A stretch of 12,513 nucleotides of DNA, taken from NCBI GenBank assembly GCA_035512595.1, contig DATKDU010000466.1, positions 1 through 12,513 of the forward strand, read 5' to 3'. Both the position numbers and the translations under genes were made by a program. Source of the DNA: DATKDU01 sp035512595 (GTDB lineage Bacteria > Planctomycetota > Planctomycetia > Pirellulales > Pirellulaceae). Within the stretch, counting starts at the first letter, position 1; each line of letters opens with the position of its first letter. The notes beneath the pieces are model-generated. The model made no database searches and was not told the DNA's origin. It was given only the letters and a program-made list of their open reading frames with translations. Below are positions 1 to 8,043 of the stretch, in pieces.

Positions 1-135
1 CGCCGCAGGTCAAAAACTGGCCTCCACCTCCGCCCACCCCCCGCGCCACAGCCCGCCGTTGGACTATCTCGCCCCTGCGAAACTGTCAGTCGGCCCAAAT
101 CCACTCATCATGACCGGGGCGGTGAGAAATGCGGG

Positions 136-3100
136 CTAGTGATTCGTCACCGCCTCGTCCAGGTTCAAGAGGACGCTGGCCAGCGTCGTCCAGGCGGCCA
201 ACTCCGCGGCATTCAGGGCTGGATCGACGGCGGACTGGCCAACCGCCAGGAGTTCTTTGGCGGCGGCTGGATCGCTGCGGAACGATTGCCGTTCTGCGGA
301 CCACTGAGCCAGCAGCACGGCGGCTTCTTCGGGGCGCGGTGGCCGCGACAGAACGAGCAGGAACAGCCGCTTCAGCCGCGCCTCATTGTCGCGTGCGTCG
401 CGCATCACGCGCTGGGCAATCTGCCGGGCCGCTTCGACGTAGGTTGCATCGTTGAGCAGCACCAGCGCTTGCAGCGGCGTACTCGTTCGCCCGCGGCCGA
501 CGGTGCAGACCTCGCGGTCGGTGGCATCGAAGATCGCCATCGCCGGCGGCGGCACCGTCCGCTTCCAGAAGGTGTACAGGCTGCGGCGATAGAGATCGGC
601 CCCCCTGCTCGGCACATACGTCTGGGCCGTGTACTCCAGCGGGTTGTAGGCCAGCTCCTTCCACAGGTCGGCCGGCTGATACGGCCGCACGCTCGGGCCG
701 CCGATCCGCTCGTCGAGCAGTCCCGCCGCGGCTAGCGCACCATCGCGAATCGCTTCCGCGCACAGCCGCAGCCGCGGCCCGCGGGCCAGCAGGCGGTTGG
801 ACGGATCGCGGGCCAGAAGTTCCGGCGTCACGCGCGACGATTGGCGATACGTCGCCGAAGTCACCATCTGCCGCAAGATTCGCTTGGTGTCCCAGGCCGC
901 CAATTGCAGATTGCAGATTGCAGATTGCGGATTGTCGGCATCCTGTCCCCTGTTCCCTGTCTCCTGTCCCCTCTGCCCTGAACCCTGAACCCTGAACCCT
1001 GAACCCTGAAACTCCACCGCCAGCCAATCCAACAAATCCGGATGACTCGGCATCTGGCCCCGCACGCCAAAATCGTCGGCCGCCTTCACCAGCCCCGTGC
1101 CGAACAGCGATTGCCAGTAGCGGTTGACCGTGACCCGCGCGGTCAGCGGATGATCGGGATTGACGAGCCACTGCGCTAAGCCCAGCCGGTTGCGGGGCAA
1201 GTCGCTCGCCAGCGGCGGCAGAATCTGCGGAGTGCCGGCGGTCACCTTCTCCCCCGGCTGATCGTACCGGCCGCGCGAGAGGACGAACGTGTCGCGCGGC
1301 AGCGGCATTTCCTGCATCACCATCACGGTCGGCGCACTTTGCCGCAGCTCCTTTTCCCGCCGGCGGGCCAGGGTCAAATCATCCGCCAGACGCCGATACG
1401 CTTCATCGTGGTTTTCCAAGTAGTATTGCCGCACGGCCGCGCGCTGCTCGGCCGTCCTTTCGTCGGCGGGAATTCGCAGCAGCTCTGCGATCGGATTGCC
1501 GCCGGCCAAAAGAGCAACTTCAGCGGGGGATAAAGCCCGCGAGAAGAGCTGCACCTCGTCGAGCATCCCGCGAAAGAAGGTCTCGCTGTCCCCGCGGCCG
1601 ATGCGCAGCGGCTGGTCGGTGGCGATGTGGCCCCAGAGCGTGTCATGCACCACTTCCAGCGGCTGACTTTGGCCATCGACGAATATGCCAACGCCGGCCG
1701 CTTTGCCGCTGCCGTCGTAGCTGACCGCCACGTGCCGCCATTTGCGGACCGGCAGTTTTTCCTTCGTCCGCAGCAAAAGCTCGTCGCGCTCGGGGGTGTG
1801 CGTCAGCCGGAAGACGAGCCGTTCCTCGACCCGCGCCAGTTCAAAGCCGCGTCCGGCCAGCGTCTCATCGACCGACGAAATGAGCGCTGTCCGGTCGCTG
1901 GTCGTGGGAAACACCCACAGCGACAGGGTCAGCGGATCGCTCCGGTCGATCTCGCCTCCCGGGCGCAGCACGCCTCGCGGCAATTCCACGCACGTCTCCC
2001 CGTCGCCGAGCAGCGCTTGGCCGAACTTGCCCCCCACGAACGACGGGTTCTTTCCCTTGAGCACGATGCCCGAAGGTTCCTGGGGCACGCCGTCGAGCGG
2101 CAGATGGACGGCCGCGTCTTGCGGCGGTCGATTGAGCGCCCCGGCTGCCAAAGCGCCGGCTTCCCATTCAGCCTGGTCCTGTGCGGCGTCTTGCTGGCGG
2201 CGGGCCAGTCCTTCGATGAGCCTCGCGGAAACGGCCGCCAGTTGATCCAGCTCCTCTTGCACCAGCCGCGTCGGCGCGACGACCAGCGGCGGCGCATTGC
2301 CGCTGCGGCCGCCGAGCCCGTTTTCCGGCACGTTGTTGAAGAACGCGTACAGCCGATAAAAATCCCGCTGCGGCAGCGGATCGTACTTGTGATCGTGGCA
2401 GCGGGCGCAGCCGACGGTCAGCCCCAGCCAGACGGTGGCGGTCGTCGTGACCCGGTCGCTGACATATTCGCACAGATACTCCTCAGGAATCGCTCCGTCC
2501 TCATCGTTGAGCATGTGGTTGCGGTTGAAGCCGGTCGCGATCCGCTGCTCGAGCGTCGCATTGGGCAACAGGTCGCCGCCCAGTTGCCAGGTGGTGAATC
2601 GATCGAACGGCATATTCGCGTTCAGGGCGTCGATTACCCACTGCCGCCAGCGCCACATATCGCGCTGGCTGTCGCTGTGGTAGCCGTGCGTGTCGCCGTA
2701 GCGGGCTGCGTCGAGCCAGTCGCTGGCCATCCGCTCGCCAAAACGCGGCGAAGCCAGCAGCCGATCGACCGCCCGCTCGTAAGCATCGGGGGAAGCATCG
2801 GCCAAATGCCGCTCGATTTCAGCCGGCGACGGTCCGATGCCGGTCAGATCGAGCGCCACGCGCCTTAGCAGCGTGAGGCGCTCCGCTTCCGGCGACGGGG
2901 ATAATCGCTCATCCACCAGCCGCCGGGCGATGAACAGATCGACGGCACTGCGCGGCCACGTGCGCAGTTGAATGGGAAGCTGCGGCAACGGCGCTCGCTG
3001 CGGCGGCGCCAGCGACCAATGCGCCGGCCAGGGTGCTCCCCCGTCAATCCACCGCAAGAGAATGTCCTGCTGCGCCGCCGTCAGCGGCTTTCCTTCCGCC

Positions 3101-3408
3101 GGCGGCATTCGCTCGTCGCCATCGGTCGTGCTGACGCGCCGCCGCAATTCACTGTCGGCCGGGTTTCCCTCGACGACCGCTTTCTTTCCCGACGGCAACT
3201 CGGCCGTTGCTCCTTCTGCCAGATCGAGCCGCAGCCCCGCTTTCCGCTGGGCCGCATCGGGCCCGTGGCACTGGTAGCAGTGGTCCACCAGGATCGGCCG
3301 CACATCCCGCACGAAATCGACCGGCTCCTGGGCGCAGGCCGCCTCCTCGACTGCCGCGAACACGACCGCAGTCACCAGCAGGCCAGCGAAATGCCGGGAG
3401 AAAGCCAT
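136..3408 (-). CDS. Secreted planctomycete cytochrome C / DUF1549 / LamG / PSD1 (DUF1553) protein
   Basis: The protein has 1090 residues from the ATG at 3408. The frame stays open upstream, but this ATG begins a clear signal peptide ending at A-C-A before Q27. Domains in order are PSCyt1 (about 38-100) with a C44-x-x-C47-H48 haem site, PSCyt2/DUF1549 (about 150-360) with a second haem site C334-A-R-C337-H338, a LamG-like domain (about 430-640), and PSD1/DUF1553 (about 705-1065). This architecture is characteristic of Planctomycetota. The proteins are exported and proposed to act in degrading complex polysaccharides or in electron transfer, but no reaction is established. Residues 801-838 are a low-complexity insert inside PSD1 encoded by heptanucleotide repeats. 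Just before it the text reads L-L-D-W-L-A-V-E-F, and it resumes at W839, where relatives normally have only a few residues. Such genes usually have a DUF1501 partner downstream; none begins within the 135 bp left here. The nearest good Shine-Dalgarno match (3427-3432) is about 18 nt from the start, which is far. Family assignment is secure; function is not. Confidence 0.93.
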   Translation of the reverse strand: MAFSRHFAGLLVTAVVFAAVEEAACAQEPVDFVRDVRPILVDHCYQCHGPDAAQRKAGLRLDLAEGATAELPSGKKAVVEGNPADSELRRRVSTTDGDERMPPAEGKPLTAAQQDILLRWIDGGAPWPAHWSLAPPQRAPLPQLPIQLRTWPRSAVDLFIARRLVDERLSPSPEAERLTLLRRVALDLTGIGPSPAEIERHLADASPDAYERAVDRLLASPRFGERMASDWLDAARYGDTHGYHSDSQRDMWRWRQWVIDALNANMPFDRFTTWQLGGDLLPNATLEQRIATGFNRNHMLNDEDGAIPEEYLCEYVSDRVTTTATVWLGLTVGCARCHDHKYDPLPQRDFYRLYAFFNNVPENGLGGRSGNAPPLVVAPTRLVQEELDQLAAVSARLIEGLARRQQDAAQDQAEWEAGALAAGALNRPPQDAAVHLPLDGVPQEPSGIVLKGKNPSFVGGKFGQALLGDGETCVELPRGVLRPGGEIDRSDPLTLSLWVFPTTSDRTALISSVDETLAGRGFELARVEERLVFRLTHTPERDELLLRTKEKLPVRKWRHVAVSYDGSGKAAGVGIFVDGQSQPLEVVHDTLWGHIATDQPLRIGRGDSETFFRGMLDEVQLFSRALSPAEVALLAGGNPIAELLRIPADERTAEQRAAVRQYYLENHDEAYRRLADDLTLARRREKELRQSAPTVMVMQEMPLPRDTFVLSRGRYDQPGEKVTAGTPQILPPLASDLPRNRLGLAQWLVNPDHPLTARVTVNRYWQSLFGTGLVKAADDFGVRGQMPSHPDLLDWLAVEFQGSGFRVQGSGQRGQETGNRGQDADNPQSAICNLQLAAWDTKRILRQMVTSATYRQSSRVTPELLARDPSNRLLARGPRLRLCAEAIRDGALAAAGLLDERIGGPSVRPYQPADLWKELAYNPLEYTAQTYVPSRGADLYRRSLYTFWKRTVPPPAMAIFDATDREVCTVGRGRTSTPLQALVLLNDATYVEAARQIAQRVMRDARDNEARLKRLFLLVLSRPPRPEEAAVLLAQWSAERQSFRSDPAAAKELLAVGQSAVDPALNAAELAAWTTLASVLLNLDEAVTNH
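903..1011. repeat. Heptanucleotide repeat array inside the PSD1 gene
   Basis: Two blocks of 7-bp units are visible on the plus strand. Positions 903-930 hold four units, ATTGCAG three times and then ATTGCGG. Positions 942-1011 hold ten consecutive units starting with CCT: CCTGTCC, CCTGTTC, CCTGTCT, CCTGTCC, CCTCTGC, CCTGAAC four times, and CCTGAAA. An 11-bp link joins the blocks. On the minus (coding) strand the array is free of stop codons in all three frames. Because 7 is not a multiple of 3, each frame reads the same seven-residue cycle (F-R-V-Q-G-S-G for the CCTGAAC units). The array is translated as residues 801-838 of the host protein. It resembles the short tandem heptanucleotide repeats known from cyanobacteria; I recall similar arrays in planctomycetes but have not verified that. 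Confidence 0.9.
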
Positions 3409-3492
3409 TTCTTTATTATTGCACGGTCCTCCGTGTGGGAACGGATGCAATTGTGGAGAAAATACCGTTGGCGAATGACTCTTGTCCTGCCC

Positions 3493-3521
3493 TTGCTCGT
3501 TGTGGCGCAAGACTTTATGAT
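3493..3521 (+). promoter_or_regulatory. Putative sigma70-type promoter for yajC-secDF
   Basis: A -35-like TTGCTC (3493-3498) is followed by exactly 17 bp and a -10-like TATGAT (3516-3521). This gives a start of transcription near 3528 and a leader of about 100 nt before yajC. It lies in the 220-bp gap between the divergent PSD1 gene and yajC. I found no equally good promoter for the minus-strand gene in this gap. The call is from sequence match only. Confidence 0.55.
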
Positions 3522-3628
3522 GCGCCGCTGGGATAATTCCCAAGCCGGCCCGTTCGCGCCTCAGTGCCGTCGGGCCGTTTTCCGTTTGCAGTCCCTTCCG
3601 GCAAGTCCTCCACCTCGAGGGTGATTCC

Positions 3629-4033
3629 TTGGATCCCCTGTTTTTGCTCGATCTGCTCGATCTGCTCGTTCCGCTCCTGGCGCAGCAGGAAGGAAACGAC
3701 GGCGGGATCACCAGTTCCGTCTGGTTCCAGCTTTGGCCGTTCTTGATCATCGGCGTCCTGTTCTACTTCATGCTCATCGCCCCCGAACGGCGCAAGCGGA
3801 AGGAAATGGACGCGCTGCTGGCGAACATCAAAAAGAACGACCAGGTTGTGACCATCGGCGGCATCTGCGGCACCGTCGTCAACGCGTCCCCCGGCTCGAC
3901 CTTCGTGACCCTTCGCGTGGACGACGGCAACAACACCCGCTTGAAGCTGCTGCGGAGCGCCATTTCTCGCGTCGGCATGCCGGAAGAAGGGACCGCGGAA
4001 GCCAAGGAATCGACCGGAAGCAAGGTGGGCTGA
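3629..4033 (+). CDS. yajC: YajC, Sec translocase accessory membrane protein
   Basis: A 134-residue single-span membrane protein of the YajC family, which associates with SecDF and SecYEG during protein export. A hydrophobic segment at residues 31-50 is followed by the family's A-P-E-R-R-K-R-K basic stretch. A small cytoplasmic domain follows with the conserved pattern of D-Q-V-V-T-I-G-G and G-T-V-V. The start is a TTG codon, chosen because GAGG at 3617-3620 sits 8 nt upstream and because it gives a normal family length; no ATG lies at a suitable place. The N-terminus carries an extra short hydrophobic run, L-L-D-L-L-D-L-L, encoded by a 9-bp triplication. The tail after about residue 115 is hydrophilic. 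secDF follows after 62 bp on the same strand, as in many bacteria, so the two probably form an operon. The identification is strong; the exact start is less certain. Confidence 0.9.
   Translation: MDPLFLLDLLDLLVPLLAQQEGNDGGITSSVWFQLWPFLIIGVLFYFMLIAPERRKRKEMDALLANIKKNDQVVTIGGICGTVVNASPGSTFVTLRVDDGNNTRLKLLRSAISRVGMPEEGTAEAKESTGSKVG
3645..3671 (+). repeat. Three 9-bp tandem units at the 5' end of yajC
   Basis: TGCTCGATC occurs twice in tandem (3645-3653, 3654-3662), followed by TGCTCGTTC (3663-3671). The units keep the reading frame and encode the leucine and aspartate run at YajC residues 6-15. They may have arisen by slippage. Confidence 0.75.
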
Positions 4034-4095
4034 ACCATTCTCGCATCGAACATCGGCTGGAAAACTCACTGGTCCAGGCCAAGGAACGTAGTGCC

Positions 4096-7000
4096 ATGTT
4101 GTCTGTCTGTTCGCTCTTGCCGCTGGCGGCCGTCGATCAAATTCTCGACCCGAAGTTCAAAGATTCGCTCCGGCTGCTGGGGTTTCACCCGGCGGTGTAT
4201 CTCCCGCTGGCGGCGATCGTGCTCAGCATTGCCCTGGGGTATCTGCTGGCGAAGTGGCTGCGGCTGAAGGATTACGGCTGGAAGTTCAGCCTGATCCTGG
4301 CGGCCTGGAGCGTGTCGATCGCGATCATCGTGTTCGGCACGTTCAAGCTGGGGGCCGACCTCCGGGGGGGCGTCAACCTGGTCTACGAGGTCAATGAAGA
4401 AGAAACGGCGCTGCTCAATCCGGCGGCACGCGGCACGTACGACCTCAACGGCGTGGTGGACGTCCTCCGCCAGCGGATCAACCCCAGCGGCGTCAAGGAC
4501 CTGGTGATCCGCAAGTCGGGCCCCAAGCAGATCGAGATCGTCGTTTCGGAAGTGGACCAGGTGCAGATCGACGACATCAAGCGGCGGGTGACTTCCACCG
4601 GCACGCTCCAGTTCATGATCGTCGCCAACGACGAGACCAAAGACGGCCACATCATCGACGCGGCCAGGGAGCAGGAACGCGATCCGCAGCGCAAGATGAG
4701 CCGCGAGGTGCGGGATCGAGACGGCAACCTGGTCGGCCTGTGGACGAAGCTCGCCCGCGTCGATGGCGACAAGCCCGATTCGGCCTATCGCTATCCGCAG
4801 GCTTATAGCGACCTGATCCGCAACCGCCAGACCGGGGACATCATCAACCTCACTTCGGCCGAGCAGTCGGAGGTTGCCGGCGGGCTGCGGTCGATTCCCA
4901 AGGACGAAAATGCCTTGACCCGCGTCCTGGCCAGCCGGGGGATTCGCGAAGTCGAGGTCCTGCTGCGGACCCCCGACAGCGAGCACGTGGACGTGAAAGG
5001 TGAAGACCTGGCGTTTGCCCAGCCGTCGCTGACCGCCGAGTCTGGCTGGGAAATCGAGTTCACCATGAAGCCGCAGGGGGTCGGCAAGATGGGGGCCCTG
5101 ACCGGCCAGAACCTCGCGCCCCCGGAGCGCAGCCTGGCGATCGTCTTCGACAACGAGCTGATCTCCGCGCCGGTGATTCAAAGCCAGATCACAGACCGCG
5201 GCCGCATCACCGGCGACTTCGACGAGCAGGAAGTCCGCTTCATGTCCGAACTCCTCAAATCGGGGAGCATGCCGGTCGTCATGTTTCCCACGCCGATTGC
5301 CGAGAACCTGATCGACGCCATCCTCGGCTGGGACACGATCGTCAAGGGGAGCTGGTCGGTGGCGATCTCGCTGCTGGTGGTCCTCGTGTTCGTGATCCTC
5401 TACTACCGCTTCGCCGGGGCGGTGGCCGCCTCCGCACTCGTGCTCAACCTGCTCCTCACCGTGGCGGTCATGATCGTCATCCAGGCCCCGTTCACCCTCC
5501 CCGGCCTGGCCGGCCTGGTGCTGACCGTCGGCATGTCGATCGACGCCAACGTGCTGATCTTCGAGCGGATTCGCGAGGAAATGAACCGCGGAGCGGCCCT
5601 GCGGATGCAGATCCGCAACGGCTTCGATAAGGCCCTTTCCGCCATCATCGACGGCAACCTGACGACGTTCTTGACCGCCATGGTGCTGTACGTCATCGGC
5701 ACCGACCAGCTCCGCGGCTTCGGCATCACGCTGATGCTCGGCAACGCGATCAGCATGTTCACGGCCATCTTCTGCGCCCGCGTGATTTTCGACGCCGGCG
5801 AGCGGACGCGGGTGCTCAAGTCGTTTTCCATGATCCAGCTCCTTACCAAGCCGCAGATCGACTGGGTGAAGCTCTTCCCGGCGGCGACGATCGCCTCGGG
5901 GGTGCTGATCCTGCTCGGACTGGTGGCCGCCGTCTCGCGCGGAGCAGGCATCTTCGACATCGACCTCAAGGGGGGGACGTCGGTCACCCCGATGCTCAAG
6001 GAGAAGATGTCCGACGTCGAGGTCCGCGCCGCGATGCGGAAGCAGCTTGAAGGCCTCAAGGACGAAAAAACGGGGGCCAGCATCGACTTCCAGGTGTACG
6101 AGATCGCCATCGAAGGGGAGGAGCCCGACACGGTTTACAAGATCGACAGCTCGCTGGAAAAGGTGGGCGACCTGGAGCGGCACGTGGAGGAGGCCCTCAA
6201 GGATCCCCGGACCGGGGAAAATCGTCTCCGGACGTATCAGATGGAGTACCAGATCGTCTCCAGCGGCCCGGTGGAAGGTGGGGCAGGCGTCGCGCCTGCC
6301 GCAGAATCAGACGATTCTGCCCCGAAAACCGAAGCCCCCCCGGAATTGAAATCGCCCGACGCGAATTCGGGCAAGTCGGACGACGCAGCCAAGGAACCAG
6401 CCAGTGAAAAGGCCAGCGAGGGCTCCGACTGCGGCCAGGAGGAAAGTGCCGCCAAAACGGAGGGCGCTGAGACGAAATCGAAATCCGAGCCGGCCGCTAG
6501 CGACGACGAGAAAGCGAAGGCGAAAAACGCCCAGGAGGATGACAAATCGGCCGCCGACAAGAGTACGGACAAGAAGGGGGTTGAAGAAAAGGCGTCCGAG
6601 ACAGATACGAAGCCTTCAACAACCCCGCCGGCGACTCCCCCTGCGGCCACCCCGCCGGCAGCCGCCGAGCCCACTTCCCCGGCCGCGTCCGTCGAGCAGA
6701 CGACCGCCGAAATCCGCTTTCCCGACAACCGGATCAGCGCTTACGCCCTGATCGAGCACATCCGCCAGTCCGCGAACAAAACCCTCGGCCACGAGCCGTT
6801 CGTCCAGGTCTCCAACCCCAATTGGGTCCCCGGCGACAATACCCCTTATGAAACGTGGACCGCCGAGATTCACGTCGGTCAGGAAAACGCCAAGAAGCTG
6901 CTCGACGACCTCCAGGCCACCATGTCCGGCAGCCCCGTCTGGCAGAACACCAGCAGCGTCTCCGGACAAGTCACCCTCGATATGCAGCTCAAGGCGCTGG

Positions 7001-7578
7001 CCGCCATTATGGTCAGCCTGCTCGGCATTACCGCCTACGTCTGGTTCCGTTTCCAGCGGCTGAGCTGGGGCATCGCGGGCATCGCGGCACTGGTGCACGA
7101 CACGCTGGTGATGATCGCCAGCATCGGCGCCAGCTACTACCTGGCGTCGGCCTTCGGCTTTCTGGGCATTCAGGAGTTCAAGATCAGCCTGACGGTGATC
7201 GCCGGCTTGCTGACCTTGATCGGCTACTCGATCAACGACACGATCGTGATCTTCGACCGCATTCGCGAGATGCGCGGCAAGAGCCCGTTCATCTCCGCCC
7301 AACTGATCAACGACGCGGTCAACGTGACCCTCAGCCGGACGATCCTTACCGGCGGACTGACGCTGATCGTCGTGCTCATTCTGTACATCTGGGGAGGCGA
7401 AGGAATTCACGCCTTCGCGTTCTGCATGATGATCGGCGTGATCTCCGGAACGTACAGCACGGTGTTCATCGCCGCCCCGCTGCTGCTGTGGCTGATGAAG
7501 ACGGCGCCGGCATCCGGCGCGCCTGCCAGCAAGCCGGCCGCCGTCAAGCAGCCGGTGCCGACCGGCGGGCGGACGTAA
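4096..7578 (+). CDS. secDF: SecDF fusion, proton-driven protein export subunit
   Basis: SecD and SecF are fused in one protein of 1160 residues. SecDF uses the ion gradient to drive late steps of preprotein translocation at the membrane. The SecD half has D88-L-R-G-G after the first family membrane span and the TM4 signature G-M-S-I-D483-A-N-V-L-I-F-E-R-I-R-E. The SecF half has D623-L-K-G-G and G-Y-S-I-N-D1048-T-I-V-I-F-D-R-I-R-E. The start is the ATG at 4096 with AAGGA at 4081-4085; the frame is open further upstream but there it overlaps yajC. Two oddities stand out. An additional hydrophobic segment (about residues 35-55) precedes the usual SecD first span. A 144-residue linker (about 728-871), rich in Ala, Lys, Glu, Asp, Ser and then Pro/Thr, interrupts the extracytoplasmic region of SecF and begins with a hairpin repeat (6280-6323). 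E. coli has separate secD and secF, while fusions occur in planctomycetes and Bacillus. Identity is certain. Confidence 0.97.
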   Translation: MLSVCSLLPLAAVDQILDPKFKDSLRLLGFHPAVYLPLAAIVLSIALGYLLAKWLRLKDYGWKFSLILAAWSVSIAIIVFGTFKLGADLRGGVNLVYEVNEEETALLNPAARGTYDLNGVVDVLRQRINPSGVKDLVIRKSGPKQIEIVVSEVDQVQIDDIKRRVTSTGTLQFMIVANDETKDGHIIDAAREQERDPQRKMSREVRDRDGNLVGLWTKLARVDGDKPDSAYRYPQAYSDLIRNRQTGDIINLTSAEQSEVAGGLRSIPKDENALTRVLASRGIREVEVLLRTPDSEHVDVKGEDLAFAQPSLTAESGWEIEFTMKPQGVGKMGALTGQNLAPPERSLAIVFDNELISAPVIQSQITDRGRITGDFDEQEVRFMSELLKSGSMPVVMFPTPIAENLIDAILGWDTIVKGSWSVAISLLVVLVFVILYYRFAGAVAASALVLNLLLTVAVMIVIQAPFTLPGLAGLVLTVGMSIDANVLIFERIREEMNRGAALRMQIRNGFDKALSAIIDGNLTTFLTAMVLYVIGTDQLRGFGITLMLGNAISMFTAIFCARVIFDAGERTRVLKSFSMIQLLTKPQIDWVKLFPAATIASGVLILLGLVAAVSRGAGIFDIDLKGGTSVTPMLKEKMSDVEVRAAMRKQLEGLKDEKTGASIDFQVYEIAIEGEEPDTVYKIDSSLEKVGDLERHVEEALKDPRTGENRLRTYQMEYQIVSSGPVEGGAGVAPAAESDDSAPKTEAPPELKSPDANSGKSDDAAKEPASEKASEGSDCGQEESAAKTEGAETKSKSEPAASDDEKAKAKNAQEDDKSAADKSTDKKGVEEKASETDTKPSTTPPATPPAATPPAAAEPTSPAASVEQTTAEIRFPDNRISAYALIEHIRQSANKTLGHEPFVQVSNPNWVPGDNTPYETWTAEIHVGQENAKKLLDDLQATMSGSPVWQNTSSVSGQVTLDMQLKALAAIMVSLLGITAYVWFRFQRLSWGIAGIAALVHDTLVMIASIGASYYLASAFGFLGIQEFKISLTVIAGLLTLIGYSINDTIVIFDRIREMRGKSPFISAQLINDAVNVTLSRTILTGGLTLIVVLILYIWGGEGIHAFAFCMMIGVISGTYSTVFIAAPLLLWLMKTAPASGAPASKPAAVKQPVPTGGRT
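6280..6323. repeat. REP-like double-hairpin element inside secDF
   Basis: Two perfect inverted repeats lie back to back. GGCAGGCG (6282-6289) pairs with CGCCTGCC (6293-6300) around a 3-nt loop, and GCAGAATC (6301-6308) pairs with GATTCTGC (6313-6320) around a 4-nt loop. The outer ends GGGGCAG (6280-6286) and CTGCCCC (6317-6323) also pair with each other, so a long closed structure is an alternative. It is read through as residues 729-743 at the start of the SecF linker. The layout is that of an intergenic REP-type repeat, not of ordinary coding sequence. I recall similar motifs between planctomycete genes, unverified. Confidence 0.8.
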
Positions 7579-7750
7579 GCGACGAAAACTTCTCCCTCTT
7601 CCTCTGGGTGAGGGCCGGAGACTGCACTTTCGCTCCAGCGCTGTTTTCATCATCAGCCAGATCAGCCCGTTCAGCTCTTCCGCCGTGTGGTCGTTTGCCG
7701 CTCGTGGCAACGCATTGGGTGAATCGACCGCAGCCGAGGACGGGGGCAAA

Positions 7751-7845
7751 TGGCAGAAAAATTGGGAACAGAAAAATGCGGCAATTCAGGATGTCCTGCC
7801 ACTGATTTCTCCTGCCTCATTTTTCTGCCACTAATTTCTCTGCCA
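7751..7845. repeat. Imperfect inverted repeat with 33-bp arms
   Basis: The left arm (7751-7783) and the reverse complement of the right arm (7813-7845) match at 27 of 33 positions, both starting TGGCAGA and ending GGCA. The centre holds a small hairpin, CAGGA/TCCTG (7787-7798). A direct repeat of the form CTGCCACT-A/G-ATTTCTC also appears in the right half (from about 7796 and 7826). This looks like a decayed miniature element or intergenic repeat. No target-site duplication is evident. Confidence 0.7.
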
Positions 7846-8037
7846 AATTCTGGTCCGGCGAGCGTGGCGTTTCCCGCTCCTTGTGAAGTCGCCACGAAAA
7901 GTCATCGCGGCAGAACAAGAAAACCCCCTGGGTGGACGATTGGCGATTGCCGCAGATGAAGTCATACAAGGTAAATCTTCCGACGATATCCGGTCCAGTT
8001 CGCCTCCACTCCCCTGTCTAGGTAGGCGGGGCGTTTC

Positions 8038-8043
8038 TATAAT
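8038..8043 (+). promoter_or_regulatory. Probable -10 box of sucCD promoter
   Basis: A perfect TATAAT stands 42 nt before the sucC ATG, in an otherwise GC-rich stretch. No convincing -35 box is seen at 16-19 nt spacing (TGTCTA at 8015-8020 is a poor match), so an activator or another sigma factor may be involved. The leader would be roughly 35 nt and has no Shine-Dalgarno motif. Confidence 0.5.

Noticed and set aside
1..135. Start of a DUF1501 partner gene downstream of the PSD1 gene
   Set aside because: Minus-strand frames from the only ATGs here (around 110) stop within about 20 codons. A partner may lie beyond the window but cannot be supported.
942..1011. CCCTGAA repeats as telomere-like sequence or a CRISPR array
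   Set aside because: The units are only 7 bp with no spacers, are translated inside a conserved gene, and are not at a DNA end. Similarity to telomeric repeats is coincidental.
3733..4095. Upstream extension of the secDF frame to 3733
   Set aside because: The frame is open only because it overlaps yajC; its translation is Arg-rich and unlike SecD. The ATG at 4096 with AAGGA upstream fits better.
4066..6183. Long open frame of 705 codons antisense to secDF
   Set aside because: Its translation is dominated by His, Asp, Arg and Gln with no domain pattern, and it lies opposite a strongly conserved gene. GC-rich codon use on the sense strand produces such frames.
7594..7614. Intrinsic terminator after secDF
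   Set aside because: The stem is only about 5 bp and no T-run follows.
7750..7959. Small 69-residue ORF upstream of sucC
   Set aside because: It starts inside the 7751-7845 inverted repeat, resembles no family and has no ribosome site.
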